From Flavobacterium sasangense DSM 21067 (GTDB lineage: Bacteria; Bacteroidota; Bacteroidia; Flavobacteriales; Flavobacteriaceae), in contig NZ_JMLU01000010.1 in assembly GCF_000686885.1 (NCBI RefSeq), positions 1 through 64,000 of the forward strand: DNA of 64,000 nt, in the 5' to 3' direction. The notes beneath the pieces were generated by a model. It did no database searches and had not been told where the DNA came from. It saw only the letters and a list, made by a program, of their open reading frames with translations. Both the position numbers and the translations under genes were made by a program. Positions 18,315 through 27,441 of the stretch are shown piece by piece. The number at the start of each line of letters is the position of its first letter. The first letter of the stretch is position 1.

Positions 18315-19151
18315 TTATTTTCCTTCTAAGTTTTTCATTTCCTTTTCTAACATATCGTAGAATTGGTCAATTTTTGGCATGATTATAATGCGAGTTCTTC
18401 TGTTTTTAGCTCTGTTAGCAGGAGAATCATTTTCTACTAAAGGAATGTAAGAACTTCTTCCTGCAGGAATTAATTGTTTTGGACTAACGCCTAACTCTTT
18501 ATGTAAAACTCTTACGATTGAAGTCGCTCTTTTTACCGATAAATCCCAGTTGTCTAATAAAACTGCATTTTTAATTGGCACATTGTCGGTGTGACCTTCA
18601 ACCATACATTCGAAGTCTGGTTTGCTGTTGATTACTTTAGCTACTTTAGCTAAAACACCTTTTGCTTTATCACTTACTTCGTAACTTCCTGATTTGAATA
18701 ATAAATTGTCAGCAATCGAAATCATCACAACTCCTTTTTCAACATTGATGTTAATGTCCGGATCGTCAATTCCTACTTCACGTTTTAAACTTGTAACTAA
18801 AGCCAATGTTACACTGTCTTTTTTAGTTAAAGCATCCTGTAAACGTGTGATTTTTAAATCTTTTTCCTTTAAACTTTCTAAAGATTTTTCCAGATTTTCA
18901 GCACCTTTGGTAGTTAACGTAGTTAAATTACCCATGTTGTTAATTAAATCGGTATTGTTTTTCTTTAAGAAGTCAACTTGTTGTGCTAAAGCTTCTCTTT
19001 CAGTCAAACACGTATTTAATTTTACGGTTGCTGTGTTTAATAAATCTTGAATTTCTTTGTTTTTAGCTTCTAATTCCGTGTATTTCTTTTTTGAAACACA
19101 AGAACTTAATGAAATAGCAGCTACTGTGGCGAATAACATTACTCTTCTCAT
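18315..19151 (-). CDS. OmpA family lipoprotein
   Basis: A 278-residue protein with a lipoprotein signal ending LSSC (Cys 18). Residues about 20-110 are a long coiled coil (TELEAKNKEIQDLLNTATVK and LEKSLESLKEKDLKITRLQ). The C-terminal domain (about 130-265) is an OmpA/MotB peptidoglycan-binding fold: LLFKSGSYEVSDKAKGVL, VEGHTDNVPIK, and NRRTRIII with the peptidoglycan-contacting Asp and Arg region. It is probably anchored in the outer membrane with the OmpA domain holding the cell wall across the coiled-coil spacer. No flagellar genes are near, so a MotB role is unlikely. Confidence 0.9.
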   Translation of the reverse strand: MRRVMLFATVAAISLSSCVSKKKYTELEAKNKEIQDLLNTATVKLNTCLTEREALAQQVDFLKKNNTDLINNMGNLTTLTTKGAENLEKSLESLKEKDLKITRLQDALTKKDSVTLALVTSLKREVGIDDPDININVEKGVVMISIADNLLFKSGSYEVSDKAKGVLAKVAKVINSKPDFECMVEGHTDNVPIKNAVLLDNWDLSVKRATSIVRVLHKELGVSPKQLIPAGRSSYIPLVENDSPANRAKNRRTRIIIMPKIDQFYDMLEKEMKNLEGK

Positions 19152-19221
19152 ACGATAATTATTTTTTTACAAAATTAAATGGAAATTGTTAAAAAATAGC
19201 TTTTTTAAACCTAAACTATTG

Positions 19222-20217
19222 TTAAAAAAGGTCAGCAAAGACCTTGCCATTCTTGATAAAGTAACGATAAACGATGCTGTTTATTTTATAGTAATTTGAT
19301 TTTTGAATTATACCTCTTTTTTTATAAAATTGATTTACAACACCATAAAAAGCAAAATGAGCCTGAATAATTGCAAAAAAATGTTTGAATTTTCCTTTCA
19401 AAACAAATTGAATTCCTGCTAATCCATCTAAACACAATCGCATAAAAATGATGGGTAACAATTGATTTTTCGGTAAATTCTTGGTTAACATCAACAATGA
19501 ATTTCTGAAATTTAAAAAGGTTTTTCTTGGATTTCCTTCGTTTAATGTAGCACCACCAACGTGATACACTATTGATTTTGAAGTGTATTTTATTTTGTAG
19601 CCCAAATTAAAAGCGCGCCAACACAAATCAATTTCTTCTTGGTGGGCAAAGAAATCATCATCAAAACCGTTTAGTTTTCGGTAGACTTGTTTTCGGATAA
19701 AGAAACAAGCTCCGGTTGCCCAAAAGATTTCGATTTCATCATCATATTGATTTTTATCTTCTTCAATCGTGTCAAAAATTCTCCCACGGCAAAAAGGATA
19801 ACCGAATTTATCAATAAAACCACCAGCGCCACCAGCATATTCAAAATGCGTTTTCTTTTTGAAATCTAATAATTTGGGTTGGATAATTGCTGTTTCTGGT
19901 TGCGTTTCAAAAATTTCTAAAATAGGAGCCAGCCAATTTTCAGTTACTTCAATATCGGAATTTACTAAAGCGTAATATTCTTCTTCAACAAACTTCAAGG
20001 CTTCATTATAACCTTTTGCAAAGCCAAAATTTCCTGTATTTTGAATGATTTTTACGGTTGGAAACTGGTTTTGAATCACTTCAATAGAAGTATCAGTAGA
20101 AGCATTATCGGCTACGTAAATCATAGCTTCATCAGAAAATGCAATTACCGAAGGCAAAAACTGTTCTAACAATTTCGCTCCGTTCCAATTTAATATGACT
20201 ACTGCTATTTTTTTCAA
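19222..20217 (-). CDS. Glycosyltransferase family 2 protein
   Basis: About 331 residues of a GT-A fold transferase. The start KKIAVVILNWNG, then ADNASTDTS, NTGNFGFAKGYNEAL and ALVNSDIEV (DxD-like metal site) define GT2; later FWATGACFFIRKQVY and DDFFAHQEEIDLCWR are typical of the WbbL/rhamnosyltransferase-like group. It probably adds a sugar to a cell-surface glycan; donor and acceptor cannot be told. No ATG is available in the right place. I choose TTG at 20217, which matches the usual MKKIAVVILNWNG start of homologues. The eight extra residues possible upstream are encoded by a repeated ACTTGAAACCTGAAAC tract and are unlikely to be real. Confidence 0.87.
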   Translation of the reverse strand: MKKIAVVILNWNGAKLLEQFLPSVIAFSDEAMIYVADNASTDTSIEVIQNQFPTVKIIQNTGNFGFAKGYNEALKFVEEEYYALVNSDIEVTENWLAPILEIFETQPETAIIQPKLLDFKKKTHFEYAGGAGGFIDKFGYPFCRGRIFDTIEEDKNQYDDEIEIFWATGACFFIRKQVYRKLNGFDDDFFAHQEEIDLCWRAFNLGYKIKYTSKSIVYHVGGATLNEGNPRKTFLNFRNSLLMLTKNLPKNQLLPIIFMRLCLDGLAGIQFVLKGKFKHFFAIIQAHFAFYGVVNQFYKKRGIIQKSNYYKINSIVYRYFIKNGKVFADLF

Positions 20218-20295
20218 GTGATTTTTTGTTTCAGGTTTCAAGTTTCAGGTTATTTGGAGTTTCAAAGAAAAAATTCTTCCATCATCCAGCTTCCA

Positions 20296-20739
20296 TCATT
20301 TATATTCAGGAAGTTCTTTCAAGAAAACATATTTCTCATTCTCAAAATCCATTTGGCAAAAATAATGATTTAGTCCATTGGTAACCATTAAATATTTTGC
20401 TTTCAAAACTAAGTTATAACGAGCAATTTGATCAAATGTTTGTTGGGAAATAGGAACTTCTGGCGCTTTGCATTCGATAAGTAAAAATATTTCTCCATTA
20501 GGTTGAAAAACCACACCATCATATCGTTTACTTAAATCGTTAATCTTAATTAATTTTTCAACGTTAATATACGATTTTGGATACTTTTTATCTTGTAATA
20601 AAAACTGAACTACGTGTTGACGCACCCATTCTTCTGGTGTAAGAAGAATAAATTTTTTTCTAATTTCATCAAAAATAGACACTTTATTTTCACTATTTTT
20701 GAACCGAAAGGAATACGTTGGAAAATTCAATTTTTGCAT
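20296..20739 (-). CDS. Stand-alone HsdR-N-like PD-(D/E)xK protein
   Basis: A 147-residue protein made of only the type I restriction enzyme R subunit N-terminal nuclease fold. Asp74 in KRYDGVVFQ and Glu89-Cys-Lys91 in LLIECKAP form the PD-(D/E)xK catalytic pattern. There is no helicase part and no HsdM or HsdS nearby. It is a conserved singleton of Bacteroidota, often next to holA as here, where it is divergent from holA. That neighbour hints at a housekeeping DNA role rather than restriction, but no function is known to me. Confidence 0.8.
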   Translation of the reverse strand: MQKLNFPTYSFRFKNSENKVSIFDEIRKKFILLTPEEWVRQHVVQFLLQDKKYPKSYINVEKLIKINDLSKRYDGVVFQPNGEIFLLIECKAPEVPISQQTFDQIARYNLVLKAKYLMVTNGLNHYFCQMDFENEKYVFLKELPEYK

Positions 20740-20801
20740 AGTTCAAAATTAGTTAAATATTACAAACTGCCAACTATTTACTGACCACTGAATACTAAAT
20801 T

Positions 20802-21806
20802 ATGGACGAAGTAATTCAAATTACAAAAGATATTAAAGCCGGAAACATCAAACCCATTTATTTTTTTATGGGCGATGAACCTTATTATATTGATAAATTA
20901 ACTGAATTTATTGAACAAAATATCTTGCAAGAACACGAACGCGATTTTAATCAAACGATTTTGTATGGTCGTGATGTTTCTATGGAAGATGTGGTTGGAA
21001 ATGCAAAACGTTATCCAATGATGGCTGACCGTCAAGTGGTTGTAGTTAGAGAAGCACAAGAGTTGTCGCGTTATATTGATAAATTAGAATCGTATGCCGA
21101 AAACCCACAACCAACAACCGTTTTAGTTTTTGCCTACAAATACAAAACGTTAGACAAGCGTAAAAAAATAACCAAACTTTTAGATAAAGTCGGAGTAGTT
21201 TACGAAAGTAAAAAAATGTATGAAAATCAGGTTGGCGATTGGATTAAACGTGTTTTATCTGGACAAGGTTATAGCATTGAGCCTAAAGCAGCCGCTATCT
21301 TAGTAGAATTTTTAGGAACGGATTTATCTAAAATCAATAATGAATTAGAAAAACTTAAAATTATACTTCCAAAAGGACATACGTTTACACCAAAAGATAT
21401 TGAAGAAAATATCGGTTTTAGTAAAGATTACAATAACTTCGAATTACGAAAGGCTATTGGTGAAAAAGACCAATTGAAAGCTTACAAAATCATTGATCAT
21501 TTCTCTCAAAATCCAAAAGATAATCCAATAGTGGTTACAACCGGATTGGTGTTTGGTTTCTTTTCACAATTATTACAATATCATGGATTAAAAGATAAAT
21601 CGCAGTTCAATGCGGCTAAAGTTTTAAAAGTGAGTCCGTATTTTGTTAAAGATTACGAAGTAGCATTTCGAAATTACCCAATGAAAAAAGTAAGTGCAAT
21701 AGTTGCTGCTTTACGCGATATTGATGTGAAAAGTAAAGGAGTAGGTGCTTCATCTATGTCACAACACGATTTATTGAAGGAAATGTTGATTAAAATTTTC
21801 AATTAA
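20802..21806 (+). CDS. holA: DNA polymerase III subunit delta
   Basis: A 334-residue HolA homologue. The AAA+-like N-terminal part shows IKPIYFFMGDEPYYIDKLTEFIE (residues about 16-38) and the middle has EPKAAAILVEFLGTDLSKINNELEKL, a segment conserved in HolA. The C-terminal collar domain is FGFFSQLLQYHGLKDKSQFNAAKVL. Delta opens the sliding clamp within the clamp loader. The gene is preceded by a short tract of ACTGCCAACT / ACTGACCACTGAA words that abuts its start codon. Confidence 0.92.
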   Translation: MDEVIQITKDIKAGNIKPIYFFMGDEPYYIDKLTEFIEQNILQEHERDFNQTILYGRDVSMEDVVGNAKRYPMMADRQVVVVREAQELSRYIDKLESYAENPQPTTVLVFAYKYKTLDKRKKITKLLDKVGVVYESKKMYENQVGDWIKRVLSGQGYSIEPKAAAILVEFLGTDLSKINNELEKLKIILPKGHTFTPKDIEENIGFSKDYNNFELRKAIGEKDQLKAYKIIDHFSQNPKDNPIVVTTGLVFGFFSQLLQYHGLKDKSQFNAAKVLKVSPYFVKDYEVAFRNYPMKKVSAIVAALRDIDVKSKGVGASSMSQHDLLKEMLIKIFN

Positions 21807-21834
21807 TACAAAGCATAAAAAGTTTTAAAATTTG

Positions 21835-21842
21835 TACCTTCG
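21835..21842 (+). promoter_or_regulatory. Probable -7 box ahead of the small membrane protein gene and ettA
   Basis: TACCTTCG differs at one base from TAnnTTTG and is followed by CAGTCC, a context I recall as common at flavobacterial starts. It lies 43 bases before the 60-residue gene and 28 bases after holA. Confidence 0.4.
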
Positions 21843-21884
21843 CAGTCCTAAATTTTACAAAACTTTAGTTAAAAATACTTAATT

Positions 21885-22067
21885 ATGGGAATGAATAAAA
21901 ATACAATTTTGGCTTGGGCAACTTTCATTATGATTTTAATGGGATTATTATTGATTGGCTTAGGAATTTATAGATATGCCGATGTAGCAGGTTGGGGATT
22001 TTCTGCCGTTGGTGTTGGTTTCTTTGCTATTGCTTGGGTTTTCAATGCATTAAAAGGGAGAGTGTAA
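21885..22067 (+). CDS. CAL67264 family small membrane protein
   Basis: A 60-residue protein consisting of two hydrophobic segments: residues about 7-28 (ILAWATFIMILMGLLLIGLGIYRY) and about 33-54 (GWGFSAVGVGFFAIAWVFNAL), separated by an Asp and closed by Lys and Arg. It would be a helical hairpin in the inner membrane. I recognise it as the small flavobacterial family named after CAL67264 of Gramella; its role is unknown. It sits immediately upstream of ettA and is probably co-transcribed with it. Confidence 0.75.
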   Translation: MGMNKNTILAWATFIMILMGLLLIGLGIYRYADVAGWGFSAVGVGFFAIAWVFNALKGRV

Positions 22068-22130
22068 AAAGTACAATGTGTAAAATTAAAAGTACAAAGT
22101 TTTAATAATCATAAATCAAACATATAGTTT

Positions 22131-23822
22131 ATGTCAGACGATAAGAAAGTCATTTTCTCGATGCAAAAAGTAAGCAAAGCTTACCAAGGAAGTGACAAAC
22201 AAGTATTAAAAAACATCTATTTGAGTTTCTTTTACGGAGCTAAAATTGGTATTTTAGGTTTAAATGGTTCAGGAAAATCTTCTTTGTTGAAGATTATTGC
22301 TGGAGTTGACAAAAACTACCAAGGAGATGTTGTTTTCGCTCCAGGATATTCAGTAGGATATTTAGAACAAGAGCCAAAATTAGACGAAACTAAAACCGTA
22401 ATTGAAGTAGTTCGTGAAGGAGCAGCGGAGATTTTTGCTTTATTGGAAGAATTCAACAAAATCAACGACGATTTTGGTTTGCCAGAAGTTTATGAAGATG
22501 CGGATAAAATGCAAAAACTAATGGATCGTCAAGCAGAATTACAAGACAGAATTGATGCTTGTGGTGCTTGGGAAATCGATAATAAATTAGAAATTGCAAT
22601 GGACGCACTTCGTACTCCAGATTCTGATACGCCGATTAGTGTATTATCAGGAGGAGAAAAACGTCGTGTAGCTTTATGTCGTTTATTATTACAACAACCT
22701 GATGTATTGTTATTAGATGAGCCAACCAACCACTTGGATGCGGAATCGGTACTTTGGTTAGAGCAACATTTACAACAATATGCTGGAACCGTTATCGCTG
22801 TAACGCACGATAGATATTTCTTAGATAACGTTGCGGGTTGGATTTTGGAATTGGATAGAGGAGAAGGTATTCCATGGAAAGGAAATTATTCTTCTTGGTT
22901 AGACCAAAAATCAAAACGTATGGAGCAAGAAGAAAAAGTAGCATCCAAACGTAGAAAAACATTAGAGCGTGAGTTAGATTGGGTACGTCAAGGAGCAAAA
23001 GGGCGTCAAACTAAGCAAAAAGCACGTTTACAGAACTATGATAAATTATTAAACGAAGACCAAAAAGAATTAGACGAAAAATTAGAAATCTACATTCCAA
23101 ATGGACCTCGTTTAGGTACTAATGTAATTGAAGCGAAACATGTTTCAAAAGCATTTGGAGATAAATTATTATATGATGATTTAAATTTTGTACTTCCACA
23201 AGCGGGAATTGTTGGAATTATTGGTCCAAATGGTGCTGGTAAATCAACTATTTTCCGAATGATTATGGGAGAAGAAAAACCAGATTCAGGTTCATTCACA
23301 ATTGGAGATACTGTTAAAATTGCTTATGTAGATCAATCACACTCTAATATTGATGTGAATAAATCCATTTGGGAAAACTTCTGCGATGGTCAAGAATTGA
23401 TTATGATGGGCGGAAGACAAGTAAATTCGAGAGCGTATTTATCTCGTTTTAACTTTGGCGGAAGCGATCAAAACAAAAAAGTAGCTACTTTATCAGGTGG
23501 AGAAAGAAATAGACTTCACTTAGCCATGACATTGAAAGAAGAAGGAAACGTATTGTTGTTAGATGAGCCAACGAATGACTTGGATGTGAATACATTACGA
23601 GCTTTAGAAGAAGGTTTAGAAAATTTTGCTGGCTGTGCGGTTATTATTTCCCACGATAGATGGTTTTTAGATAGAGTTTGTACACATATCTTAGCTTTTG
23701 AAGGCGATTCACAAGTATACAGTTTTGAAGGAAGTTTTACAGAATATGAAGAAAACAAGCGCAAACGCCTTGGAAAAGATGTAACACCAACTCGTATTAA
23801 ATACAAAAAATTAACACGATAA
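22131..23822 (+). CDS. ettA: Energy-dependent translational throttle protein EttA
   Basis: A 563-residue ABC-F protein with two ATPase domains: Walker A GLNGSGKS (residues 43-50) and GPNGAGKST (about 364-372), signatures LSGGEKRRVAL and LSGGERNRLHL, and Walker B LLLDEPTNHLD and LLLDEPTNDLD. The EttA-type arm and the linker rich in Arg and Lys (SKRRKTLERELDWVRQGAKGRQTKQKARL) separate the domains. There is no transmembrane segment. EttA binds the ribosomal E site and gates the first elongation step according to ATP/ADP level. Length is typical. Confidence 0.95.
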   Translation: MSDDKKVIFSMQKVSKAYQGSDKQVLKNIYLSFFYGAKIGILGLNGSGKSSLLKIIAGVDKNYQGDVVFAPGYSVGYLEQEPKLDETKTVIEVVREGAAEIFALLEEFNKINDDFGLPEVYEDADKMQKLMDRQAELQDRIDACGAWEIDNKLEIAMDALRTPDSDTPISVLSGGEKRRVALCRLLLQQPDVLLLDEPTNHLDAESVLWLEQHLQQYAGTVIAVTHDRYFLDNVAGWILELDRGEGIPWKGNYSSWLDQKSKRMEQEEKVASKRRKTLERELDWVRQGAKGRQTKQKARLQNYDKLLNEDQKELDEKLEIYIPNGPRLGTNVIEAKHVSKAFGDKLLYDDLNFVLPQAGIVGIIGPNGAGKSTIFRMIMGEEKPDSGSFTIGDTVKIAYVDQSHSNIDVNKSIWENFCDGQELIMMGGRQVNSRAYLSRFNFGGSDQNKKVATLSGGERNRLHLAMTLKEEGNVLLLDEPTNDLDVNTLRALEEGLENFAGCAVIISHDRWFLDRVCTHILAFEGDSQVYSFEGSFTEYEENKRKRLGKDVTPTRIKYKKLTR

Positions 23823-23833
23823 ACATTTGTTAT

Positions 23834-23863
23834 AAAATCCTGATTTAGTCAGGATTTTTTTTT
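23834..23863 (+). terminator. Terminator after ettA
   Basis: AAAATCCTGA, a five-base loop, TCAGGATTTT and a long T run, located just after the ettA stop and before the kinase gene. Confidence 0.9.
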
Positions 23864-23905
23864 ATTTTAGTAGTTCTTAAAATCAATCCTATTTAAAGCA
23901 GTTAC

Positions 23906-26104
23906 ATGATAACTTACACGCGTTTTTATTTTGTTTTATTTTTCTGTTTGACTTCCATTTTGGGATTTGCACAGTCAACAAATTCAACAAAAAAAGAAGC
24001 TAAGGAATTATTGAAACAAGCAGGGCAAAGTTTTCTACAATTAGATTCTAAGAAATCTCTTGATTTTGCTCAAAAAGCACTTATTCTTGCAACAAAAAAC
24101 AATGACGATTTATTGGCTTCCAAAGCATACAATCTAATTGGATTAAATTTTGAAGAATTTTCAGATTACAAAAAAGCAATTGAGTATTACAATAAAGGAC
24201 TTGTTTTAGCTAACAAAGTAGACAATGATACGGTTAAAGGTTGGTTAAACAATAATTTAGGTAATGTTTATTGTTATAGAAAAATCGATTTTCAAAAAGG
24301 AATTAAGCATTATAAAGAAGGGTTAAAATATTCAATTCAACATAAAGATGAGTATGAAATTATGTTTTCAAAGTTGAATATTGGAAGTGCTTATTTTGCC
24401 GTTGAAGATTTTAGTAATGGTATTCAGTATTTTAATGACGTCAAAGATTATGTCGATAAAAATGGTGATATCGAATCGAAAATCTCGTTGAATTCAAATT
24501 TTGGTTTATACTACAATAGTTTAAATAATAACAAAAAAGCAGAAGAGTATTATTTAAAGGCAGTTAACTATTGTGAGCAGAATGATGTTGAGTTAATTAA
24601 ATCTAATGCAAGTGATGTTTATAATGATATTTCAAACTTTTATTATAAAATTAAAAATTTCGAAAAAGCGCATTTCTATCTTTTAAAACACGATGAATTA
24701 CAAGATAAGATTTACAATGAAGAACGTTTAAATGATGTTAAGGTAGGTGGATTACAAATAGAACACGATGAGATTAATAGAGAGATTGATAAAATTAAAA
24801 AAGAAAAAGAAATTCAACAAGAAAAATTACAGGCTAACCGTGTTTTTGTAATTCTTTTAGGTGTTATCTTTTTCATATTGTTGCTTTTATTACTTTCCTT
24901 AATTCGGAATAATAAATTTAAAGCGAAAGCGAATTCTGATTTAAAAGAAGCAAATCGAGAACTATTAATCGCTAAAGAAAAAGCAGAAGAAGCATCACAA
25001 TTAAAAACGCAGTTTATTTCAACCATAAGTCACGAATTAAGAACGCCTCTTTATGGAGTAGTTGGAATTACTGATATTATTTTAGACGAACATAAAGAAT
25101 TAAAAAACAGCCCGCATTTAAAATCCTTAAAATTTTCTGCTAACTATTTATTGTCATTAGTAAATGATATTTTAAAAGTTTATAAAATTGAAGAAAACCA
25201 AGTAGTTTTAGAAGATATGGTTTTCAATATTCAAGACGAATTAACGGTTATAAAAGATTCGCTTCATTTTTTGGCCATTAAAAATAATAACCAAATTTTC
25301 ATTGAAGTTGATAATTCAATCCCAGAAGTTTTAGTTGGAGATAAAATACGATTGTCTCAAATTTTTATCAATTTGATGAGCAATTCCCTTAAGTTTACCG
25401 AAAATGGAAAGGTAGTTGTTAAAGCGAATTTGGTAGAAACAATTGGAACAAAATGTTATTTGAAGTTCCAAGTAACCGATAACGGAATAGGAATTGCTAA
25501 AGAAGATCAAAATAAAGTTTTTGAAAAATTTGTTCAAGTATATCGTAAAGAAGACGATTATCAAGGAACAGGATTGGGATTAACCATAGTTAAAAAGTTA
25601 GTCGAATTATTCAACGGAACCATTCAATTAGAAAGCGAAGAAGGAATAGGAACAACCATAACATTCACCTTGCCATTAGATTCTGATGTTTCTAAAGCAA
25701 AATCTATTGTTAATAATTTTGATGTAGATCTTTCGGTAAGAAGAGAATACAAAATTTTGGTGGTTGAAGACAATAAAATAAATCAAGTAGTCACAAAAAA
25801 ATTACTTGAAAACAATCATTTTAAGTGTGAAATTGTAGATGATGGTTACGCGGCTCTAGAATTAGTTAGTAAAATTGATTTTGATGCCATTTTAATGGAT
25901 ATTAATATGCCTATCATTAATGGTTTTGAAACTTCAAAATTAATACGACAAAAAGGAATAACCATTCCAATTATTGCCGTTACAGCATTCGACAAACAAG
26001 ATATTGAAGAAAAAATTATCGATGCTCAAATAGATGAAGTAATCGTAAAACCTTTTGAAAGTCATAAACTGTTTGAAACCATTAAACGATTAGTAGATAA
26101 ATAA
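23906..26104 (+). CDS. TPR-containing hybrid histidine kinase with C-terminal receiver domain
   Basis: A 732-residue hybrid kinase. A signal peptide (1-22, ending GFAQ) leads to a periplasmic domain of about five TPR-like repeats (residues 35-260, for example AYNLIGLNFEEFSDYKKAIEYY and WLNNNLGNVYCYRKIDFQKGI). Then come a coiled coil, one membrane helix (about 313-333), a HisKA domain with ISHELRTPLYG (phospho-His about 376), an HATPase domain with DNGIGIA and GTGLGLTIVKKLVELFNG, and a receiver domain with VVEDNKINQ and phospho-Asp about 665 in LMDINMPIINGFE. No DNA-binding output domain or partner regulator gene lies next to it, so its output is unknown. Confidence 0.92.
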   Translation: MITYTRFYFVLFFCLTSILGFAQSTNSTKKEAKELLKQAGQSFLQLDSKKSLDFAQKALILATKNNDDLLASKAYNLIGLNFEEFSDYKKAIEYYNKGLVLANKVDNDTVKGWLNNNLGNVYCYRKIDFQKGIKHYKEGLKYSIQHKDEYEIMFSKLNIGSAYFAVEDFSNGIQYFNDVKDYVDKNGDIESKISLNSNFGLYYNSLNNNKKAEEYYLKAVNYCEQNDVELIKSNASDVYNDISNFYYKIKNFEKAHFYLLKHDELQDKIYNEERLNDVKVGGLQIEHDEINREIDKIKKEKEIQQEKLQANRVFVILLGVIFFILLLLLLSLIRNNKFKAKANSDLKEANRELLIAKEKAEEASQLKTQFISTISHELRTPLYGVVGITDIILDEHKELKNSPHLKSLKFSANYLLSLVNDILKVYKIEENQVVLEDMVFNIQDELTVIKDSLHFLAIKNNNQIFIEVDNSIPEVLVGDKIRLSQIFINLMSNSLKFTENGKVVVKANLVETIGTKCYLKFQVTDNGIGIAKEDQNKVFEKFVQVYRKEDDYQGTGLGLTIVKKLVELFNGTIQLESEEGIGTTITFTLPLDSDVSKAKSIVNNFDVDLSVRREYKILVVEDNKINQVVTKKLLENNHFKCEIVDDGYAALELVSKIDFDAILMDINMPIINGFETSKLIRQKGITIPIIAVTAFDKQDIEEKIIDAQIDEVIVKPFESHKLFETIKRLVDK

Positions 26105-26136
26105 AAAAACGCTGGCTTAGTACCAACGTTTTTTGT
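26103..26136. terminator. Convergent terminator that overlaps the end of the helicase gene
   Basis: Minus-strand arms AAAAACGTTGG and CCAGCGTTTTT pair with one G-U wobble around a seven-base loop, followed by a T run. One arm consists of the last codons of the DEAD-box gene (its stop is at 26117-26119). On the plus strand the same stem has a C-A mismatch, so it should work best for the minus strand. Confidence 0.75.
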
Positions 26137-27370
26137 TTTTCTTAGAAGCTTCCGACTTTCTTGACTTTGAATCTGGATTCATCTTATTTTTATTTCTTAA
26201 ATCAGGTTTTGCATCTGGATTTTTAACTTCGTCTTTCCATTCATAAGGGTGATCAGAAATTAATTTGACTTTCATTCGGATTAATTTTTCAATATCCTGC
26301 CAATATGGTTTTTCATCTTTTCCACAAAATGAAATGGCTAAACCTGAATTTCCAGCACGACCTGTACGACCAATTCGGTGCACATAGGTTTCAGAAATAT
26401 TTGGAATGTCAAAATTAATTACAAACGGAAGTTGTTCAATATCAATTCCTCTTGCCGCAATATCGGTAGCAACTAAGATATCGATTTCTTTATTTTTAAA
26501 CTGTTCTAGAACACGTTGACGTGCATTTTGCGATTTGTCACCGTGAATAGCTTCTGCTTTTATATGAGCCTTTTTTAGCACTTTTACAATGTTATCAGCG
26601 CCGTGTTTGGTTCGGGTAAACACTAAAGCATTGCTCAAACTTTCTTGAATAATTAACTGTTTTAAAAGTAAACGTTTTTCGTCTTTGTTTACGAAATATA
26701 CTTTTTGCGTTACATTTTCAGCCGTACTAGAAATTGGCGTAACCGAAATGTATTTTGGTCGTGTTAAAAAAGTATCCGCTAATTCTCTAATCGCTAAAGG
26801 CATTGTTGCCGAAAATAATAATGTTTGACGATTTTCAGGAGTTAATTTGATGATTTTCTTAACATCATTAATAAATCCCATATCCAACATTTGATCCGCT
26901 TCATCTAAAACCAAGTGATGCATGTGATTCAAATCGATAAAACCTTGTTTGTGTAAGTCTAAAAGTCTACCAGGAGTTGCGATTAAAACATCAACACCCA
27001 TTTTTAACTCATTTACCTGAGGCACTTGATTTACACCACCAAAAATCACTAACGATTTTACATTGGTATATTTCCCATAGGTTTTGAAGCTTTCATCAAT
27101 TTGTATGGCTAACTCTCTAGTTGGTGTAACTACTAAAGTTCTAATATGTTTTGCTTTTTTAGCCGAACCTACAATTCTGTGAATTAAATTTAAGATAGGA
27201 ATGGCAAATGCACCGGTTTTTCCTGTTCCAGTTTGAGCACAGGCAACTAAATCTTGTCCTGCTAATATTTCAGGAATCGCTTGTTCTTGAATAGGAGTGG
27301 GGTTAGTGTAGCCTTCTTCTTCTAAAGCTTGTTGTATATTGTTAAATAATTTTAATTCGTTAAATGTCAT
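26117..27370 (-). CDS. DEAD-box RNA helicase, RhlE-like
   Basis: A 417-residue DEAD-box protein. In order: Q motif NPTPIQEQAIPEIL, motif I AQTGTGKT (residues 45-52), Ia PTRELAIQ, Ib ATPGRLLDL, II VLDEADQML, III SATM, IV ALVFTRTK, V VATDIAARGIDI and VI HRIGRTGRAG. The tail from about 380 is basic and low in complexity (RNKNKMNPDSKSRKSEASKKNKKR), typical of RhlE-type enzymes and probably RNA-binding. Such helicases assist ribosome assembly and mRNA decay, often at low temperature. It converges on the hybrid kinase gene and shares a terminator with it. Confidence 0.9.
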   Translation of the reverse strand: MTFNELKLFNNIQQALEEEGYTNPTPIQEQAIPEILAGQDLVACAQTGTGKTGAFAIPILNLIHRIVGSAKKAKHIRTLVVTPTRELAIQIDESFKTYGKYTNVKSLVIFGGVNQVPQVNELKMGVDVLIATPGRLLDLHKQGFIDLNHMHHLVLDEADQMLDMGFINDVKKIIKLTPENRQTLLFSATMPLAIRELADTFLTRPKYISVTPISSTAENVTQKVYFVNKDEKRLLLKQLIIQESLSNALVFTRTKHGADNIVKVLKKAHIKAEAIHGDKSQNARQRVLEQFKNKEIDILVATDIAARGIDIEQLPFVINFDIPNISETYVHRIGRTGRAGNSGLAISFCGKDEKPYWQDIEKLIRMKVKLISDHPYEWKDEVKNPDAKPDLRNKNKMNPDSKSRKSEASKKNKKRWY

Positions 27371-27441
27371 AAATAATAAATTTTCCTATCAAATAAGTTT
27401 GATAAGGGTACAAAGATAGTGTTATTTTGAGGAATTTGGTT

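Noticed and set aside
18694..19050. 118-residue plus-strand ORF
   Set aside because: Antisense shadow of the OmpA lipoprotein coiled coil.
20278..20298. CATCATCCAGCTTCCATCAT as a CRISPR-like or tandem array
   Set aside because: Only two imperfect units and no spacers; treated as part of the word-like repeats.
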